64,000 nt of DNA from SKHV01 sp963678565 (GCA_963678565.1 OY782875.1:2542001-2606000), one strand, 5' to 3'. Shown: positions 41,086 to 51,025, counted from the stretch's first letter. The notes: a model not told the origin generated them from the sequence alone. Numbers and translations are program-made.

Positions 41086-42159
41086 CTAAAACTTCGAATT
41101 TTTATTCATTAAAAAGTGATCGGCTAGCACCAAGGCAGCCATCGCTTCAACAATTGGCACTGCACGCGGCAACACACAAGGATCGTGACGACCTTTTGGA
41201 TTAATGGTGGTTGCTTTCAAATCTTTATCAATCGTTTTTTGCTCTTTCAACAATGTGGCAATCGGTTTAAAGGCTACTTTAAAATAAATATCCTGACCAT
41301 TTGAAATTCCACCTTGTACTCCACCAGAGTTGTTGGTCACCGTTTTCACTTCCTCGCCTTCGGTAACAAATACATCGTTGTGCTCTGATCCACTCAACTT
41401 AGTTCCTTCAAAACCAGAACCATATTCAAAACCTTTTACGGCATTAATTCCAAGCATTGCAAAACCCAAATCGGCATGCAGTTTATTAAACACTGGCATT
41501 CCCCAACCCGCAGGAACTCCTTTGAGTACACCAATGATTGTACCTCCAACAGTATCGTGATTACGACCAGCATATTCAATGCGCTCAATCATTTTTTCTG
41601 CTGTTTCCGGATCGGGACAACGCACTATAGTATCTTCGGTTTTTGACAAATCCAATTCGTGATACTCTTTGCCAATTGCCACTTCACCCACGCTATTTAC
41701 ATAAGCTTGAATTGAAATATTTAATTGTGCGAGCATTTGTTTTGCAATAGAACCAGCTGCAACACGGGCAATTGTTTCACGAGCAGAAGAACGGCCGCCA
41801 CCTCGATGATCTCTCACACCATATTTTTGAATATAAGTGTAATCGGCATGCGAAGGCCTGAACACATCTTTCAAATCATTATAATCCGACGAATGATGAT
41901 CTTTATTACGGATTAAAAATCCAATGGGTGTACCAGTCGTTTTTCCTTCGAAAATGCCGGACAAAAATTCAACACGATCAGCTTCATTGCGTTGTGTTGT
42001 AATTTTCGATTGCCCTGGTTTACGACGATCCAAGTCATTTTGAACCTCTTCTGCACTTATGGTTAATCCTGCAGGACAACCATCAATAATTCCTCCAACG
42101 CCAATTCCGTGTGACTCGCCAAAGGTTGTAATTCTAAAAATGTTTCCGAATGAATTCAT
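41086..42159 (-). CDS. aroC: Chorismate synthase
   Basis: A 357-residue FMN-dependent enzyme that makes chorismate from EPSP, the last step of the shikimate pathway. Signature motifs are all present: FGESHGIGVGGIIDGCPAG near the start, the RPSHADYTY segment, YGVRDHRGGGRSSARET and the C-terminal GRHDPCVLPRAVPIVEAM. Length is normal. It is flanked by terminators on both sides and reads as a single-gene unit. Confidence 0.97.
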   Translation of the reverse strand: MNSFGNIFRITTFGESHGIGVGGIIDGCPAGLTISAEEVQNDLDRRKPGQSKITTQRNEADRVEFLSGIFEGKTTGTPIGFLIRNKDHHSSDYNDLKDVFRPSHADYTYIQKYGVRDHRGGGRSSARETIARVAAGSIAKQMLAQLNISIQAYVNSVGEVAIGKEYHELDLSKTEDTIVRCPDPETAEKMIERIEYAGRNHDTVGGTIIGVLKGVPAGWGMPVFNKLHADLGFAMLGINAVKGFEYGSGFEGTKLSGSEHNDVFVTEGEEVKTVTNNSGGVQGGISNGQDIYFKVAFKPIATLLKEQKTIDKDLKATTINPKGRHDPCVLPRAVPIVEAMAALVLADHFLMNKNSKF

Positions 42160-42207
42160 AGTTAAATGAAGTTGTTTTGAAAATCGACCGAATATACTCG
42201 AAAAAAT

Positions 42208-42252
42208 AAAGCCGACAAAACAAACACCTCAAGCGTTTTCTTTGTCGGCTTT
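42208..42252 (-). terminator. Rho-independent terminator after FKBP gene
   Basis: AAAGCCGACAAA (42208-42219) pairs with TTTGTCGGCTTT (42241-42252) around a 21-base loop; on the minus strand TTTATTTTTTCG follows. Confidence 0.75.
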
Positions 42253-42271
42253 AAATTTAATATCTTAAAGT

Positions 42272-42838
42272 TTAGCAACCGCAGCTTCCTGAGTCGCATC
42301 CACATGATTCAGTTGAGCAGCTTTCGTCTGAACAACCTCCACCGCCAGAACCACATCCACATCCTTGTGGTGCTAATTCTTCAGCAGTAGCTTCACGTAC
42401 TTCAATAATTTTTCCTGTAAAATATAAGTCTTGACCAGCCAAAGGATGGTTAAAATCCATTTTAATGTTCTCTTCACTAATTTCAGTGATTGTTCCATTC
42501 ATTCGTTGACCAGTTGATGTTTGCATTGGAATTTGTGCTCCAACTACAAAACGTTCGGTATCAAATTGTCCGTCAACCATGAAAATTTCTTTTGAAAGAT
42601 CAACAATTGCAGATTCGTCAATGTCGCCATATGCATCAGCAGCCTTTAATTGCATCTCGAAATCTTCTCCTTGTTGCTTTCCTGCTAAATTTGATTCAAA
42701 CATAGGAAGCATTGATCCTACTCCGAATACAAATTTCAATGGACTTTCAGGTGATGTTTGTTCAATTACATCGCCATTTGTGTCATCCATTTTCAAGATG
42801 TAACTTAGCGTTACCATTTTATTGATTTCAATTGTCAT
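42272..42838 (-). CDS. SlyD-like FKBP-type peptidyl-prolyl isomerase with Cys-rich tail
   Basis: A 188-residue cytosolic proline isomerase and chaperone. The FKBP core is split by the insert-in-flap domain as in SlyD: an N-terminal LSYILKMDDTNGDVIEQT strand pair, LKFVFGVGSMLPMFESNLAGK, then the insert at about 70-125, and FNHPLAGQDLYFTGKI at the end. From about residue 158 a tail of Gly, Ser and eight Cys residues (QGCGCGSGGGGCSD...) replaces the His-rich metal-binding tail of E. coli SlyD; Ni, Zn or Cu binding is plausible. It has a good promoter upstream and a terminator downstream. Confidence 0.9.
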   Translation of the reverse strand: MTIEINKMVTLSYILKMDDTNGDVIEQTSPESPLKFVFGVGSMLPMFESNLAGKQQGEDFEMQLKAADAYGDIDESAIVDLSKEIFMVDGQFDTERFVVGAQIPMQTSTGQRMNGTITEISEENIKMDFNHPLAGQDLYFTGKIIEVREATAEELAPQGCGCGSGGGGCSDESCSTESCGCDSGSCGC

Positions 42839-42861
42839 AATAATATCTATTAAATTTAAAG

Positions 42862-42891
42862 CAAAAGTAAATATTTAAAAACCAGTAACAA
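42862..42891 (-). promoter_or_regulatory. Bacteroidota promoter for the FKBP gene
   Basis: On the minus strand, TTG (42891-42889) and TACTTTTG (42869-42862, a TAnnTTTG match) are 19 bases apart, the spacing of the Bacteroides -33/-7 consensus. It is 24 bases from the ATG. Confidence 0.6.
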
Positions 42892-43205
42892 TTACATTTG
42901 TCAATGGTTTGGAGAAAAGTGATTAAAATTAACACTTAAACCATAAATTTAACATCCAAGTAACAAATTTGGTTGAAACTAATTATAAAAATTCAACATT
43001 TTAATTTTCACAACAATTTCATTATTACAATATTTATCAATAAATTGTATGAATAACGAAAAAAAGTGCGGAAACTTTGTAAATTACAGTTATTACTGTA
43101 TTATTGCATTATAATTCAAATCAAAAAGGTCGACAACTAACGACTGCAACTCAATTCTATTATTTATATAATTCCGCAAATAGATATTTGATTAATTAAA
43201 TTTAT
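42892..43205 (+). other. Long intergenic leader region of rho
   Basis: The 300-odd bases before rho hold no gene I can see. There is an inverted repeat ACAGT/ACTGT at 43086-43099 and a stretch of AT-rich sequence. Rho leaders are often long because the protein controls its own mRNA; nothing here proves that. Confidence 0.35.
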
Positions 43206-44936
43206 ATGTACGATATTTTAGAACTTAACAAGAAATTAGTTTCTGAACTTAGGGAAATAGCGAACGAACTAAATATTCGCAAACCTGAAAAATATAAGAA
43301 ACAAGATCTTGTCTACAAAATTCTTGATACTCAGGCCATCCTAGCGTCTGAAGGAAAATTAAAATCGAAGAAAACAACCGATACGAAGAGTAAAGGCGAA
43401 GATAATTCAAACGATGATTCTAAGCAGAAACGAAAAAGAGTTCGTGTTTCAAAAGTTGTTGAAGAAAAAGTAACCTCTAATATTCCCGATACAAAAACGA
43501 AAGAGGTTGTTAAAGAAGAAATTAAAGAACCGATCAAAAAAGAAGCTCCTGCTAAAAAAGTAAAAAATGCAGAAGCAAAACCTGAAAAAAGAGAGCACTC
43601 TCCAAAAGAAGCTCCTAAACAGGCTCCTCAGAATAACAAACCTGAAAAGCAGGAAAAATCAACTCCAAATCCTCGTCCGCAGGATACTCGCGAACGTCAG
43701 AATAAAGATCGCAAAAGCAATTTCAACGACAATAAAGGACAAAACAATCAAAACCGCAATCACCGTCAGCAAAACAATCAGAACCACGGAAACGATAAAA
43801 CCGTATTCGACTTTGAAGGTTTAATCACCAATTCAGGGGTTTTAGAAATGATGCAAGATGGTTATGGTTTCTTACGTTCAAGCGATTACAATTACTTGAA
43901 CTCGCCCGACGACATATACGTTTCTCAATCGCAAATTAAATTGTTTGGTTTACAAACAGGTGATACTGTTAAAGGTACAATTCGGCCTCCAAAAGAAGGT
44001 GAGAAATATTTCCCATTGATTAAAGTATTAGAAATTAATGGACGTAAGCCTGAATTTGTACGCGACCGTGTACCTTTTGATCATTTAACACCACTTTTCC
44101 CCGAGGAAAAGTTTGAAATTACAGGCAATGGTAAAGCAACCTTAGCAACTCGCGTTGTTGACCTGTTTGCTCCTATCGGAAAAGGTCAACGTGGTTTAAT
44201 TGTAGCGCAACCAAAAACTGGTAAAACAGTTCTATTGAAAGAAATTGCGAATGCAATTGCTGCCAACCACCCTGAGGTATACATGATTGTGCTGTTAATC
44301 GATGAACGTCCGGAAGAAGTTACAGACATGGCTCGCAGTGTTAATGCTGAAGTTATTTCATCTACGTTTGATGAACCTGCCGATCGTCACGTAAAAGTTG
44401 CGAACATTGTTTTGGAAAAAGCAAAACGCTTAACCGAATGTGGGCATGATGTAGTTATTTTATTAGATTCCATTACTCGTTTAGCTCGAGCTTACAATAC
44501 AGTTCAACCGGCATCGGGTAAAGTATTATCGGGTGGTGTTGACGCCAATGCCTTGCACAAACCAAAACGATTCTTCGGTGCTGCACGTAATATTGAAGAA
44601 GGTGGTTCGTTAACAATTTTAGCAACTGCATTAACCGAAACCGGTTCGAAAATGGATGAAGTAATTTTCGAGGAATTTAAAGGTACCGGTAATATGGAAT
44701 TACAATTAGATCGTAAATTATCTAATAAGCGTATATTCCCAGCTGTTGATGTAACTTTATCAAGTACACGAAGAGAAGATTTATTAATCTCGAAAAATAT
44801 GCTTGATAAACTTTGGATTATGCGCAACTTCTTATCTGATATGAATTCAGTAGAAGCAATGGAATTTTTAAGAACTAGAATTATGAAAACTGAAAATAAT
44901 GAGGAATTCATAATTTCGATGAATAGTGGAAGATAA
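43206..44936 (+). CDS. rho: Transcription termination factor Rho, with long basic insertion
   Basis: A 576-residue hexameric RNA helicase that ends transcription. The Rho_N helical domain is at about 1-50 (VSELREIANELNIRKPEKYKKQDLV in parts). Residues about 50-200 are a low-complexity basic, Pro/Asn/Gln-rich insertion (QNNQNRNHRQQNNQNHGN), as in other Bacteroidota Rho proteins. An RNA-binding CSD follows (GYGFLRSSDYNYL, DDIYVSQSQI), then the ATPase: P-loop QPKTGKT, RGLIVAQ, LLIDERPEEVTDM, and the SGGVDANALHKPKRFFGAAR region. It is about 150 residues longer than E. coli Rho because of the insertion. Confidence 0.96.
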   Translation: MYDILELNKKLVSELREIANELNIRKPEKYKKQDLVYKILDTQAILASEGKLKSKKTTDTKSKGEDNSNDDSKQKRKRVRVSKVVEEKVTSNIPDTKTKEVVKEEIKEPIKKEAPAKKVKNAEAKPEKREHSPKEAPKQAPQNNKPEKQEKSTPNPRPQDTRERQNKDRKSNFNDNKGQNNQNRNHRQQNNQNHGNDKTVFDFEGLITNSGVLEMMQDGYGFLRSSDYNYLNSPDDIYVSQSQIKLFGLQTGDTVKGTIRPPKEGEKYFPLIKVLEINGRKPEFVRDRVPFDHLTPLFPEEKFEITGNGKATLATRVVDLFAPIGKGQRGLIVAQPKTGKTVLLKEIANAIAANHPEVYMIVLLIDERPEEVTDMARSVNAEVISSTFDEPADRHVKVANIVLEKAKRLTECGHDVVILLDSITRLARAYNTVQPASGKVLSGGVDANALHKPKRFFGAARNIEEGGSLTILATALTETGSKMDEVIFEEFKGTGNMELQLDRKLSNKRIFPAVDVTLSSTRREDLLISKNMLDKLWIMRNFLSDMNSVEAMEFLRTRIMKTENNEEFIISMNSGR

Positions 44937-44959
44937 ATTCTAAAACTTTATAAATATAA

Positions 44960-44990
44960 AAAACGCATCTCATTTGGGGATGCGTTTTTT
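44960..44990 (+). terminator. Rho-independent terminator after rho
   Basis: AAAACGCATC (44960-44969) pairs with GATGCGTTTT (44979-44988), followed by TTATTT. The next gene begins at 45125; nothing else is visible between. Confidence 0.85.
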
Positions 44991-45124
44991 ATTTCCCCCA
45001 AATCAATATTCATTCTAATAACATTTGAATCTTCATTCAACCTTATAGTAAGCTCATATTATTTTATAATTATATTATTAACTTTATATAGACAATTCAT
45101 TATATAAGTTTTAAACCTATAATC

Positions 45125-45619
45125 ATGAAAACACTTGCAAACTTAACTGTTGAAGAATTTGAAAAAATGCTCGGTGAATTTAATGCTACACCAGAGAAAA
45201 GATCTCAGATGAGCATGGACGAAGTTTTGGAACTAGCAAAACGCTTGAATGAAAAGATCGATGTTCCGCTAATTAACGAAACTGGTGAAGAACGAATTCT
45301 GGTGAAGATTGTGTTAAAAATTGATACATTCTTATATGATAATTTGCCAAATGAATTCTACGACCTTATAAGAAGTGCAGATAAGGGCATCGACGACACT
45401 GAAGCTAAAAGACTTGTACGGCGTTTAACAAAATTAGCAAACAAAAAAATTGATATTCCTTATCTTCCCGAAATTGCTGAAAGAGTTGCGATAAACTTTA
45501 TAATTGCAATTATTGTAGATGCTAGTAGAAAAAAATTAAACTTGATCAATATTCAAGACAAATGGAGCCAGAAATTAATTTCAGACGACCATGAAAAATC
45601 ACATGAATTAATCGATTAA
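45125..45619 (+). CDS. Unrecognised helical protein
   Basis: A 164-residue protein that I cannot assign to a family. It starts MKTLANLTVEEFEKMLGEF and is predicted to be almost entirely alpha-helical and cytosolic, with alternating charged residues (mean acidic), no signal peptide and no Cys. Two segments have a similar pattern around Leu/Ile and Lys/Asp (IDVPLINETGEERI and IDIPYLPEIAERVA), which hints at an internal duplication of about 75 residues. It has its own position between the rho terminator and the convergent AraC gene. Coding character is good. Confidence 0.7.
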   Translation: MKTLANLTVEEFEKMLGEFNATPEKRSQMSMDEVLELAKRLNEKIDVPLINETGEERILVKIVLKIDTFLYDNLPNEFYDLIRSADKGIDDTEAKRLVRRLTKLANKKIDIPYLPEIAERVAINFIIAIIVDASRKKLNLINIQDKWSQKLISDDHEKSHELID

Positions 45620-45665
45620 TCCAGATGAGTTAGTATTAAACTCGTTTCAGCGATATTAAGAAACT

Positions 45666-46535
45666 TTACCTTTTACGGTATTGGCTGGGAGTCATATTCA
45701 TAACTTTTTTAAATTGGCGTGCATAATAAAATTGATCATCAAAACCTGAAGATCTTGCAATTTCTGCAATTGAAAAAGATTGTTTATCGAGTAATTTACA
45801 GGAATGTTGTATTTTTAATTGTATAAAGTAATCGATTGGAGAATGTCCGGTTCGCTGTAAAAACAACCTTGAAAAATGTGAAGCAGACAGATTCACTGTT
45901 TTAGCAATATTATCTAGCTTTAGTTTATCCGAAAGATTTTCGAGCATATAATTAATACTCCTATTAATTGGATCGCTGCTAAAATATTCATTCTTCATTC
46001 GATACTGCTCTAAATAGGTAAACGACGCCAATAAGGTATTTAAACAAAGATTTACATATTCCAAAATTTCCAAACTAAAACCATACGCCAGATTATAAAA
46101 GATCTCTTGAAAAAGACTAATCCGCTCGCTTATCCGCGAAGTTGAAGTTTTTTCAACAGCAGTTGGTTGTAATATCGGTTTTGCAATTTGTTTTGCTTTG
46201 CTACCTGAAAAATGAATCCAATAAATTGACCAAGGATTTTTGGGGTTCGCATAATAGTAGTGCGGTGTATTTGCAGGAATAATAATAAAATGATCTGCAG
46301 GAATTGAAATGGAAAGATCTCCAACTTTTAGTTCTCCCTCTCCTACTACATTATAAATTAATATATTTTGAGCAATTCCATTTTTCCGTTCACGAAAATG
46401 ATATTTTGCATTTGGATAATACCCAATATCGGTTAAAAACAAATCACTACAAACAGGCGACTGCTCTAATGAAGTAACAATTTTATCAGGAATTACATAG
46501 CTCTGCTGCCCTGGAAAACCATCTTTCTTTTTCAT
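45666..46535 (-). CDS. AraC family transcriptional regulator
   Basis: A 289-residue regulator; I use the ATG 46535-46533 (MKKKDGFPGQQSYVIP) and not the 9-codon upstream extension. The N-terminal half is a cupin-like sugar-binding domain (DHFIIIPANTPHYYYA at the expected strand pair), and the C-terminal half holds two helix-turn-helices (LDNIAKTVNLSASHFSRLFLQRTGHSP and IAEIARSSGFDDQFYYARQFKK, given in parts) ending TPSQYRKR. It diverges from the sugar porter, GH2 and DUF5107 genes and probably activates them in response to a sugar. Confidence 0.9.
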   Translation of the reverse strand: MKKKDGFPGQQSYVIPDKIVTSLEQSPVCSDLFLTDIGYYPNAKYHFRERKNGIAQNILIYNVVGEGELKVGDLSISIPADHFIIIPANTPHYYYANPKNPWSIYWIHFSGSKAKQIAKPILQPTAVEKTSTSRISERISLFQEIFYNLAYGFSLEILEYVNLCLNTLLASFTYLEQYRMKNEYFSSDPINRSINYMLENLSDKLKLDNIAKTVNLSASHFSRLFLQRTGHSPIDYFIQLKIQHSCKLLDKQSFSIAEIARSSGFDDQFYYARQFKKVMNMTPSQYRKR

Positions 46536-46701
46536 AATTATTACCAATATAAGTGACCACATCTCTTGAATAAACGACTCAATAAGATGAAGTAATTTAA
46601 AGATTTATCGACATAAGCCACAATATATAAAAATAGCAACAAATGATAATATAATCCATATTTTTAGAACATTCTGCATTTTATTAAAAGAATACTAGAA
46701 T

Positions 46702-46709
46702 TACATTTG
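46702..46709 (+). promoter_or_regulatory. -7 element of the porter-GH2-DUF5107 operon
   Basis: TACATTTG matches TAnnTTTG, 20 bases before the ATG at 46730. No clear -33 TTG, which would suit a promoter that needs an activator such as the divergent AraC protein. Confidence 0.4.
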
Positions 46710-46729
46710 AATTAACTAAAGCCGACTTT

Positions 46730-48115
46730 ATGAATCAAATGAAATTCAATCAAAAATTTATACTTGGTATCACATTAGTTTCAGCAATGGGGGGCCTATT
46801 ATTTGGTTACGACTGGGTAGTTATTGGAGGTGCAAAACCATTCTATGAACGTTTCTTCGAAATAACCTCCTCGCCTCATTTACAAGGCTGGGCAATGAGT
46901 AGCGCATTAATTGGTTGCTTATTTGGTGCAATGTTTTCGGGCATTTTAGCAGATCGATTAGGTAGAAAAATACCTTTGTTAATTGCAGCTGCTTTATTCA
47001 CCATTTCAGCCCTTGGAACGGGTGCTGCTAATAACTTCAGTATCTTTGTGGTTTATCGATTGATTGGAGGTTTAGGTATTGGATTAGCCTCTGCCATTTC
47101 CCCTATGTATATTGCCGAAATTGCTCCCGCATCAAAACGTGGAATGCTGGTTTCCATTAATCAACTTACAATCGTAATTGGAATTCTGGCAGCACAAAGT
47201 ATCAACTATTTCATCGCTGAAGATATTCCCGCAAAAGCAAGTGATTTACAAATATTGAACTCATGGAATGGTCAAATAGGTTGGCGATGGATGTTTTGGG
47301 CCGAAACAGTTTTATCTGTTCTTTTCTTATTATTGGCATTCTTCATTCCTGAAAGCCCTCGTTACCTTATAAAAAATGGAAAAAACGAAAAGGCATCCCG
47401 TATACTCTCAAAAGTTGGCGGATACAATTATGCATCTATTGAAGGAAAAAATATTGCCGCTACCCTAATTTTAAAGGAGAAAAAAAGCAACATCAAAGAA
47501 CTTTTTTCAAAAAAGCTTCGCCCCATAATGCTTATCGGTATTGTATTGGCCATATTTCAGCAATGGTGCGGCATCAATGTAATCTTTAATTATGCCGAAG
47601 AAATTTTTGTCTCAGCAGGTTACACAGTTGGTGACATGTTATTCAATATCATCATTACAGGTACTGTAAACTTAATCTTCACCTTGGTTGCAATGCGTGT
47701 GGTTGATAGCTGGGGACGAAGAAAATTGATGCTTACCGGATCAATTATGCTAGCTGTAATTTACTTTTTAATGGGCGGTAGTTACATTCTAGAATTAAAA
47801 GGCATCGTTACTTTGATTTTTGTTTTGCTGGCTATTGCTACTTATGCAATGACCCTTGCCCCTATTACTTGGGTGATTTTGTCTGAAATTTTTCCGAACC
47901 GAGTACGTGGAATAGCCATGGCTGTTGCAACTACTGCCCTATGGTTTGCAAGTTTTGTTTTAACCTATACTTTCCCAATTCTAAACAACTGGCTCAATGC
48001 CGGGGGGACTTTTTGGTTGTACTCTTTGATTAGTTTAGCTGGCTTTCTTTTTGTTTTGAAAAAATTGCCCGAAACAAAAGGTAAATCGTTAGAAGAAATA
48101 GAAAATGAAATTTAA
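46730..48115 (+). CDS. Sugar porter of the major facilitator superfamily
   Basis: A 461-residue inner-membrane protein with about 12 helices. Sugar-porter signatures: GGLLFGYDWVVIGGA in helix 1, GILADRLGRK between helices 2 and 3, the FQQWCGINVIFNYAEEIF region of helix 7 (QQxxGxN-type sugar-site motif), VDSWGRRKLML and the PETKG motif near the C-terminus. It resembles proton-linked xylose/glucose/galactose importers. It lies in an operon with a GH2 glycosidase, so it likely imports the released sugar; which sugar is unknown. Confidence 0.92.
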   Translation: MNQMKFNQKFILGITLVSAMGGLLFGYDWVVIGGAKPFYERFFEITSSPHLQGWAMSSALIGCLFGAMFSGILADRLGRKIPLLIAAALFTISALGTGAANNFSIFVVYRLIGGLGIGLASAISPMYIAEIAPASKRGMLVSINQLTIVIGILAAQSINYFIAEDIPAKASDLQILNSWNGQIGWRWMFWAETVLSVLFLLLAFFIPESPRYLIKNGKNEKASRILSKVGGYNYASIEGKNIAATLILKEKKSNIKELFSKKLRPIMLIGIVLAIFQQWCGINVIFNYAEEIFVSAGYTVGDMLFNIIITGTVNLIFTLVAMRVVDSWGRRKLMLTGSIMLAVIYFLMGGSYILELKGIVTLIFVLLAIATYAMTLAPITWVILSEIFPNRVRGIAMAVATTALWFASFVLTYTFPILNNWLNAGGTFWLYSLISLAGFLFVLKKLPETKGKSLEEIENEI

Positions 48116-48125
48116 ACTGTCAATT

Positions 48126-50990
48126 ATGAAAAATATACTGCTTATTTTACTGGCTTTTTTATTTGCAACATCTTGCTCTAATGAATCAAACAAACTAGAT
48201 TTAGCTGGCGATTGGCAATTTGCAATCGATCAGAAAGATGTTGGAGAAGCACAAAAATGGTATGCTGAAACATTAACAGAAACCATACAATTGCCCGGAT
48301 CAATGATGACCAACAACAAAGGTTTTGATCCAACTTTAAAAACCGAATGGACAGGTTCAATCTACGACAGCTCTTTCTTTTTCAATCCTACGCTGGAAAA
48401 ATATAGAAAAGAAGGGGAAATAAAATTTCCATTCTGGCTAACACCAAATAAGTATTATAAAGGCGCTGCCTGGTACCGAAAAGAAATACTACTGCCAAGC
48501 ACTTGGAAGGAAAAACGCGTCATTCTTTTTATGGAACGTCCACATTGGCAAACAACCGTTTGGATCAATGGCAAAAAAGCTGGCATGCAAAATAGTCTTT
48601 CCACCGCTCATCAATACGATATTACCAACCTTGTAAAAGATGGATTAAATGCAATAACTATTGTTGTCGACAATAGAAGTGATCAAGTAAATGTTGGTCC
48701 CGATTCACATAGTATTTCTGATCATACCCAAGGCAATTGGAATGGAATAATAGGAGACATCTATCTCGAAGCAAAAGAACAAGTGTTCATTGATGACTTG
48801 CAAATTTTCCCCGATGTAGACAATCAGAAAGTAACTGCGCGCATCAAAATAAAAAATCATACGGAAGTCTCGACCAATTCCGAGTTAAAATTACAAGTAA
48901 ATAATGGCAATTCTACTTTAGAAACGCTGAGTAAGCCTATAGCTATAAAAGCCAAAGATCAGATCATTGAGATTGAATATTCAATGGGGCAAAACGTAAA
49001 ACTCTGGGATGAATTTACTCCAAATATTTACGAGATGAAAGTTGCCTTAAATATTGATGGTCAAACACAAGATATTGCAACAAGTACTTTTGGGATGCGA
49101 AAAATAGAAACTTACGATGGTAAAATTTTCATAAACGATCGACAAATTTATATGCGTGGCACCTTGGAATGCAGTACTTTTCCAATAACTGGCTACCCTC
49201 CTACGGATCTTGAGTCGTGGAAAAAAGTTTTAGGTGCGATAAAAGAAAGCGGACTAAACCATGTACGTTTTCATTCTCATTGTCCACCAGAAGCAGCATT
49301 TACTGCTGCTGATGAATTAGGAATCTACCTTCAACCCGAAGCGGCTAGTTGGCCGAATCATGGTACCTCTTTAGGCAACAACCGACCAATTGACGATTAT
49401 ATTATTGCCGAAACAGATCGGATTATTAAAGCCTACGGAAATCATCCTTCTTTTGTAATGTGGGCGTATTGCAACGAGCCCTATGGCAGATACGTTCCAT
49501 TTTTGAATGAAGATTTGAAAAAAAGAAAAGAAGAAGACAATCGTAGAATATACACAGCTGCAGCAATAGGAAAAAGTTGGAGCGTAAATCCTGAAAGTGA
49601 ATTTATCGTTCGCTCCTATCCTCGTGGTTTGCCTTTTAAGAAACAACCAAATTCTAGTTTTAACTACGAGGATCGTATTTCAAATGAAAGCCGAGCGTAC
49701 GTTACGCATGAAATGGGTCAATATTGTGTTTTTCCCGATTTCAAAGAAATTGATAAATACACCGGAGTTTATAAAGCCAGAAATTTTGAAATGTTTCGTG
49801 ATATCTTAAATGATCATCACATGGGCGATCAAGCAAATGATTTTTTAATGGCCTCGGGAAAACTACAAGCGCTTTGTTACAAAGCAGAAATCGAAGGTCA
49901 GTTAAGAACCAGCACTTTAGATGGATTTCAATTATTGGGTTTGAATGATTTCCCGGGACAAGGATCAGCAATTATAGGCTTATTGAATGTTTTCTGGGAA
50001 GAAAAAGGTTATATCACGAAAGAGGAAATTAAGGCATTTTGTGGAGCAACAGTTCCATTGGCCAAATTCAATAAGTTTGTTTTCACCAACGATGAAAAAC
50101 TGAGCATTCCTATTTCGATTGCACATTTTGGTCAAAACGATCTTGAAAATGTAAGTCCTAAAATTACAATCACTTCAAACGGTGTTCAATTATTCGAAAC
50201 AACTTTAGAAACTAAGACTATTCCAACGAGCCAATTAAGTGATTTAGGAATTATTGAGTTCAATCTGAACAAACTATCAAAGGCTAGCCAATGCAAGCTT
50301 GAAGTTTCCATTGGAACCTTCAAAAACAGTTGGGATTTTTGGGTTTATCCTACAGAAAAGCAACCAGTAAAAGAGGATGCTATTTATTACACCACTTCAT
50401 TTGATCAAAAAACAATCGACAAATTAAATGCTGGAGCTAAAGTTTTATTAGATGCTTCAGGAAAGGTTGAAAATGGTAAAGATATTGTTGCCAATTTCAC
50501 TCCCGTATTTTGGAATACTTCTTGGTTTCAGATGCGGCCACCGCATACTACCGGACTCTTGATTCAAGAAAATCATCCTATATTTTCAGATTTTCCAACC
50601 TCCTATCATAGCGATTATCAATGGTGGGAACTGGTAAATGGTCAACAAATTATGCAAATAGACAATTTCCCAGAATCTTTTAGACCGATTGTACAACCTA
50701 TCGATACTTGGTTTTTAAGCAGAAGATTAGCTCAGCTATTTGAGGTAAAAATTGGTGAAGGGAAACTGATTGTCACGTCTTTAAATATCGATCCGAGCAA
50801 TGGGCCTGCCTCATCACAACTTTACAAAAGTATTGTTCAATATATGAATTCTGTAGATTTTAACCCGCAAGACGAGATGAAGAGTTCTACAATTGAAGAA
50901 CTGTTTGAAGTTAAAGTACGTCAGAAAGTAAACATGTATACCAAGGACTCACCCGATGAGTTGCAGCCCAACAGAAAAAAGAAGAAATAA
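48126..50990 (+). CDS. Glycoside hydrolase family 2 lipoprotein
   Basis: A 954-residue exported enzyme. I start at the ATG 48126, giving a lipoprotein signal (ATSC, Cys17); the frame opens 7 codons earlier and overlaps the porter gene. The N-terminal jelly-roll sugar-binding domain is at about 25-210 (DWQFAIDQ, AWYRKEILLP, TVWINGKKAG), an Ig-like domain at about 215-320, and the TIM barrel from about 330 with the acid/base Glu in WAYCNEPYG and the nucleophile Glu in YVTHEMGQY. Residues about 640-954 are an extra beta-rich region of unknown role. Family 2 includes beta-galactosidases, glucuronidases and mannosidases; substrate not determined. Confidence 0.85.
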   Translation: MKNILLILLAFLFATSCSNESNKLDLAGDWQFAIDQKDVGEAQKWYAETLTETIQLPGSMMTNNKGFDPTLKTEWTGSIYDSSFFFNPTLEKYRKEGEIKFPFWLTPNKYYKGAAWYRKEILLPSTWKEKRVILFMERPHWQTTVWINGKKAGMQNSLSTAHQYDITNLVKDGLNAITIVVDNRSDQVNVGPDSHSISDHTQGNWNGIIGDIYLEAKEQVFIDDLQIFPDVDNQKVTARIKIKNHTEVSTNSELKLQVNNGNSTLETLSKPIAIKAKDQIIEIEYSMGQNVKLWDEFTPNIYEMKVALNIDGQTQDIATSTFGMRKIETYDGKIFINDRQIYMRGTLECSTFPITGYPPTDLESWKKVLGAIKESGLNHVRFHSHCPPEAAFTAADELGIYLQPEAASWPNHGTSLGNNRPIDDYIIAETDRIIKAYGNHPSFVMWAYCNEPYGRYVPFLNEDLKKRKEEDNRRIYTAAAIGKSWSVNPESEFIVRSYPRGLPFKKQPNSSFNYEDRISNESRAYVTHEMGQYCVFPDFKEIDKYTGVYKARNFEMFRDILNDHHMGDQANDFLMASGKLQALCYKAEIEGQLRTSTLDGFQLLGLNDFPGQGSAIIGLLNVFWEEKGYITKEEIKAFCGATVPLAKFNKFVFTNDEKLSIPISIAHFGQNDLENVSPKITITSNGVQLFETTLETKTIPTSQLSDLGIIEFNLNKLSKASQCKLEVSIGTFKNSWDFWVYPTEKQPVKEDAIYYTTSFDQKTIDKLNAGAKVLLDASGKVENGKDIVANFTPVFWNTSWFQMRPPHTTGLLIQENHPIFSDFPTSYHSDYQWWELVNGQQIMQIDNFPESFRPIVQPIDTWFLSRRLAQLFEVKIGEGKLIVTSLNIDPSNGPASSQLYKSIVQYMNSVDFNPQDEMKSSTIEELFEVKVRQKVNMYTKDSPDELQPNRKKKK

Positions 50991-51025
50991 AGTTACGATC
51001 GCTAAACGATTCAAATATTGAAATA

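Noticed and set aside
44504..44911. 135-codon minus-strand frame over rho
   Set aside because: Antisense of the conserved Rho ATPase domain; no independent evidence.
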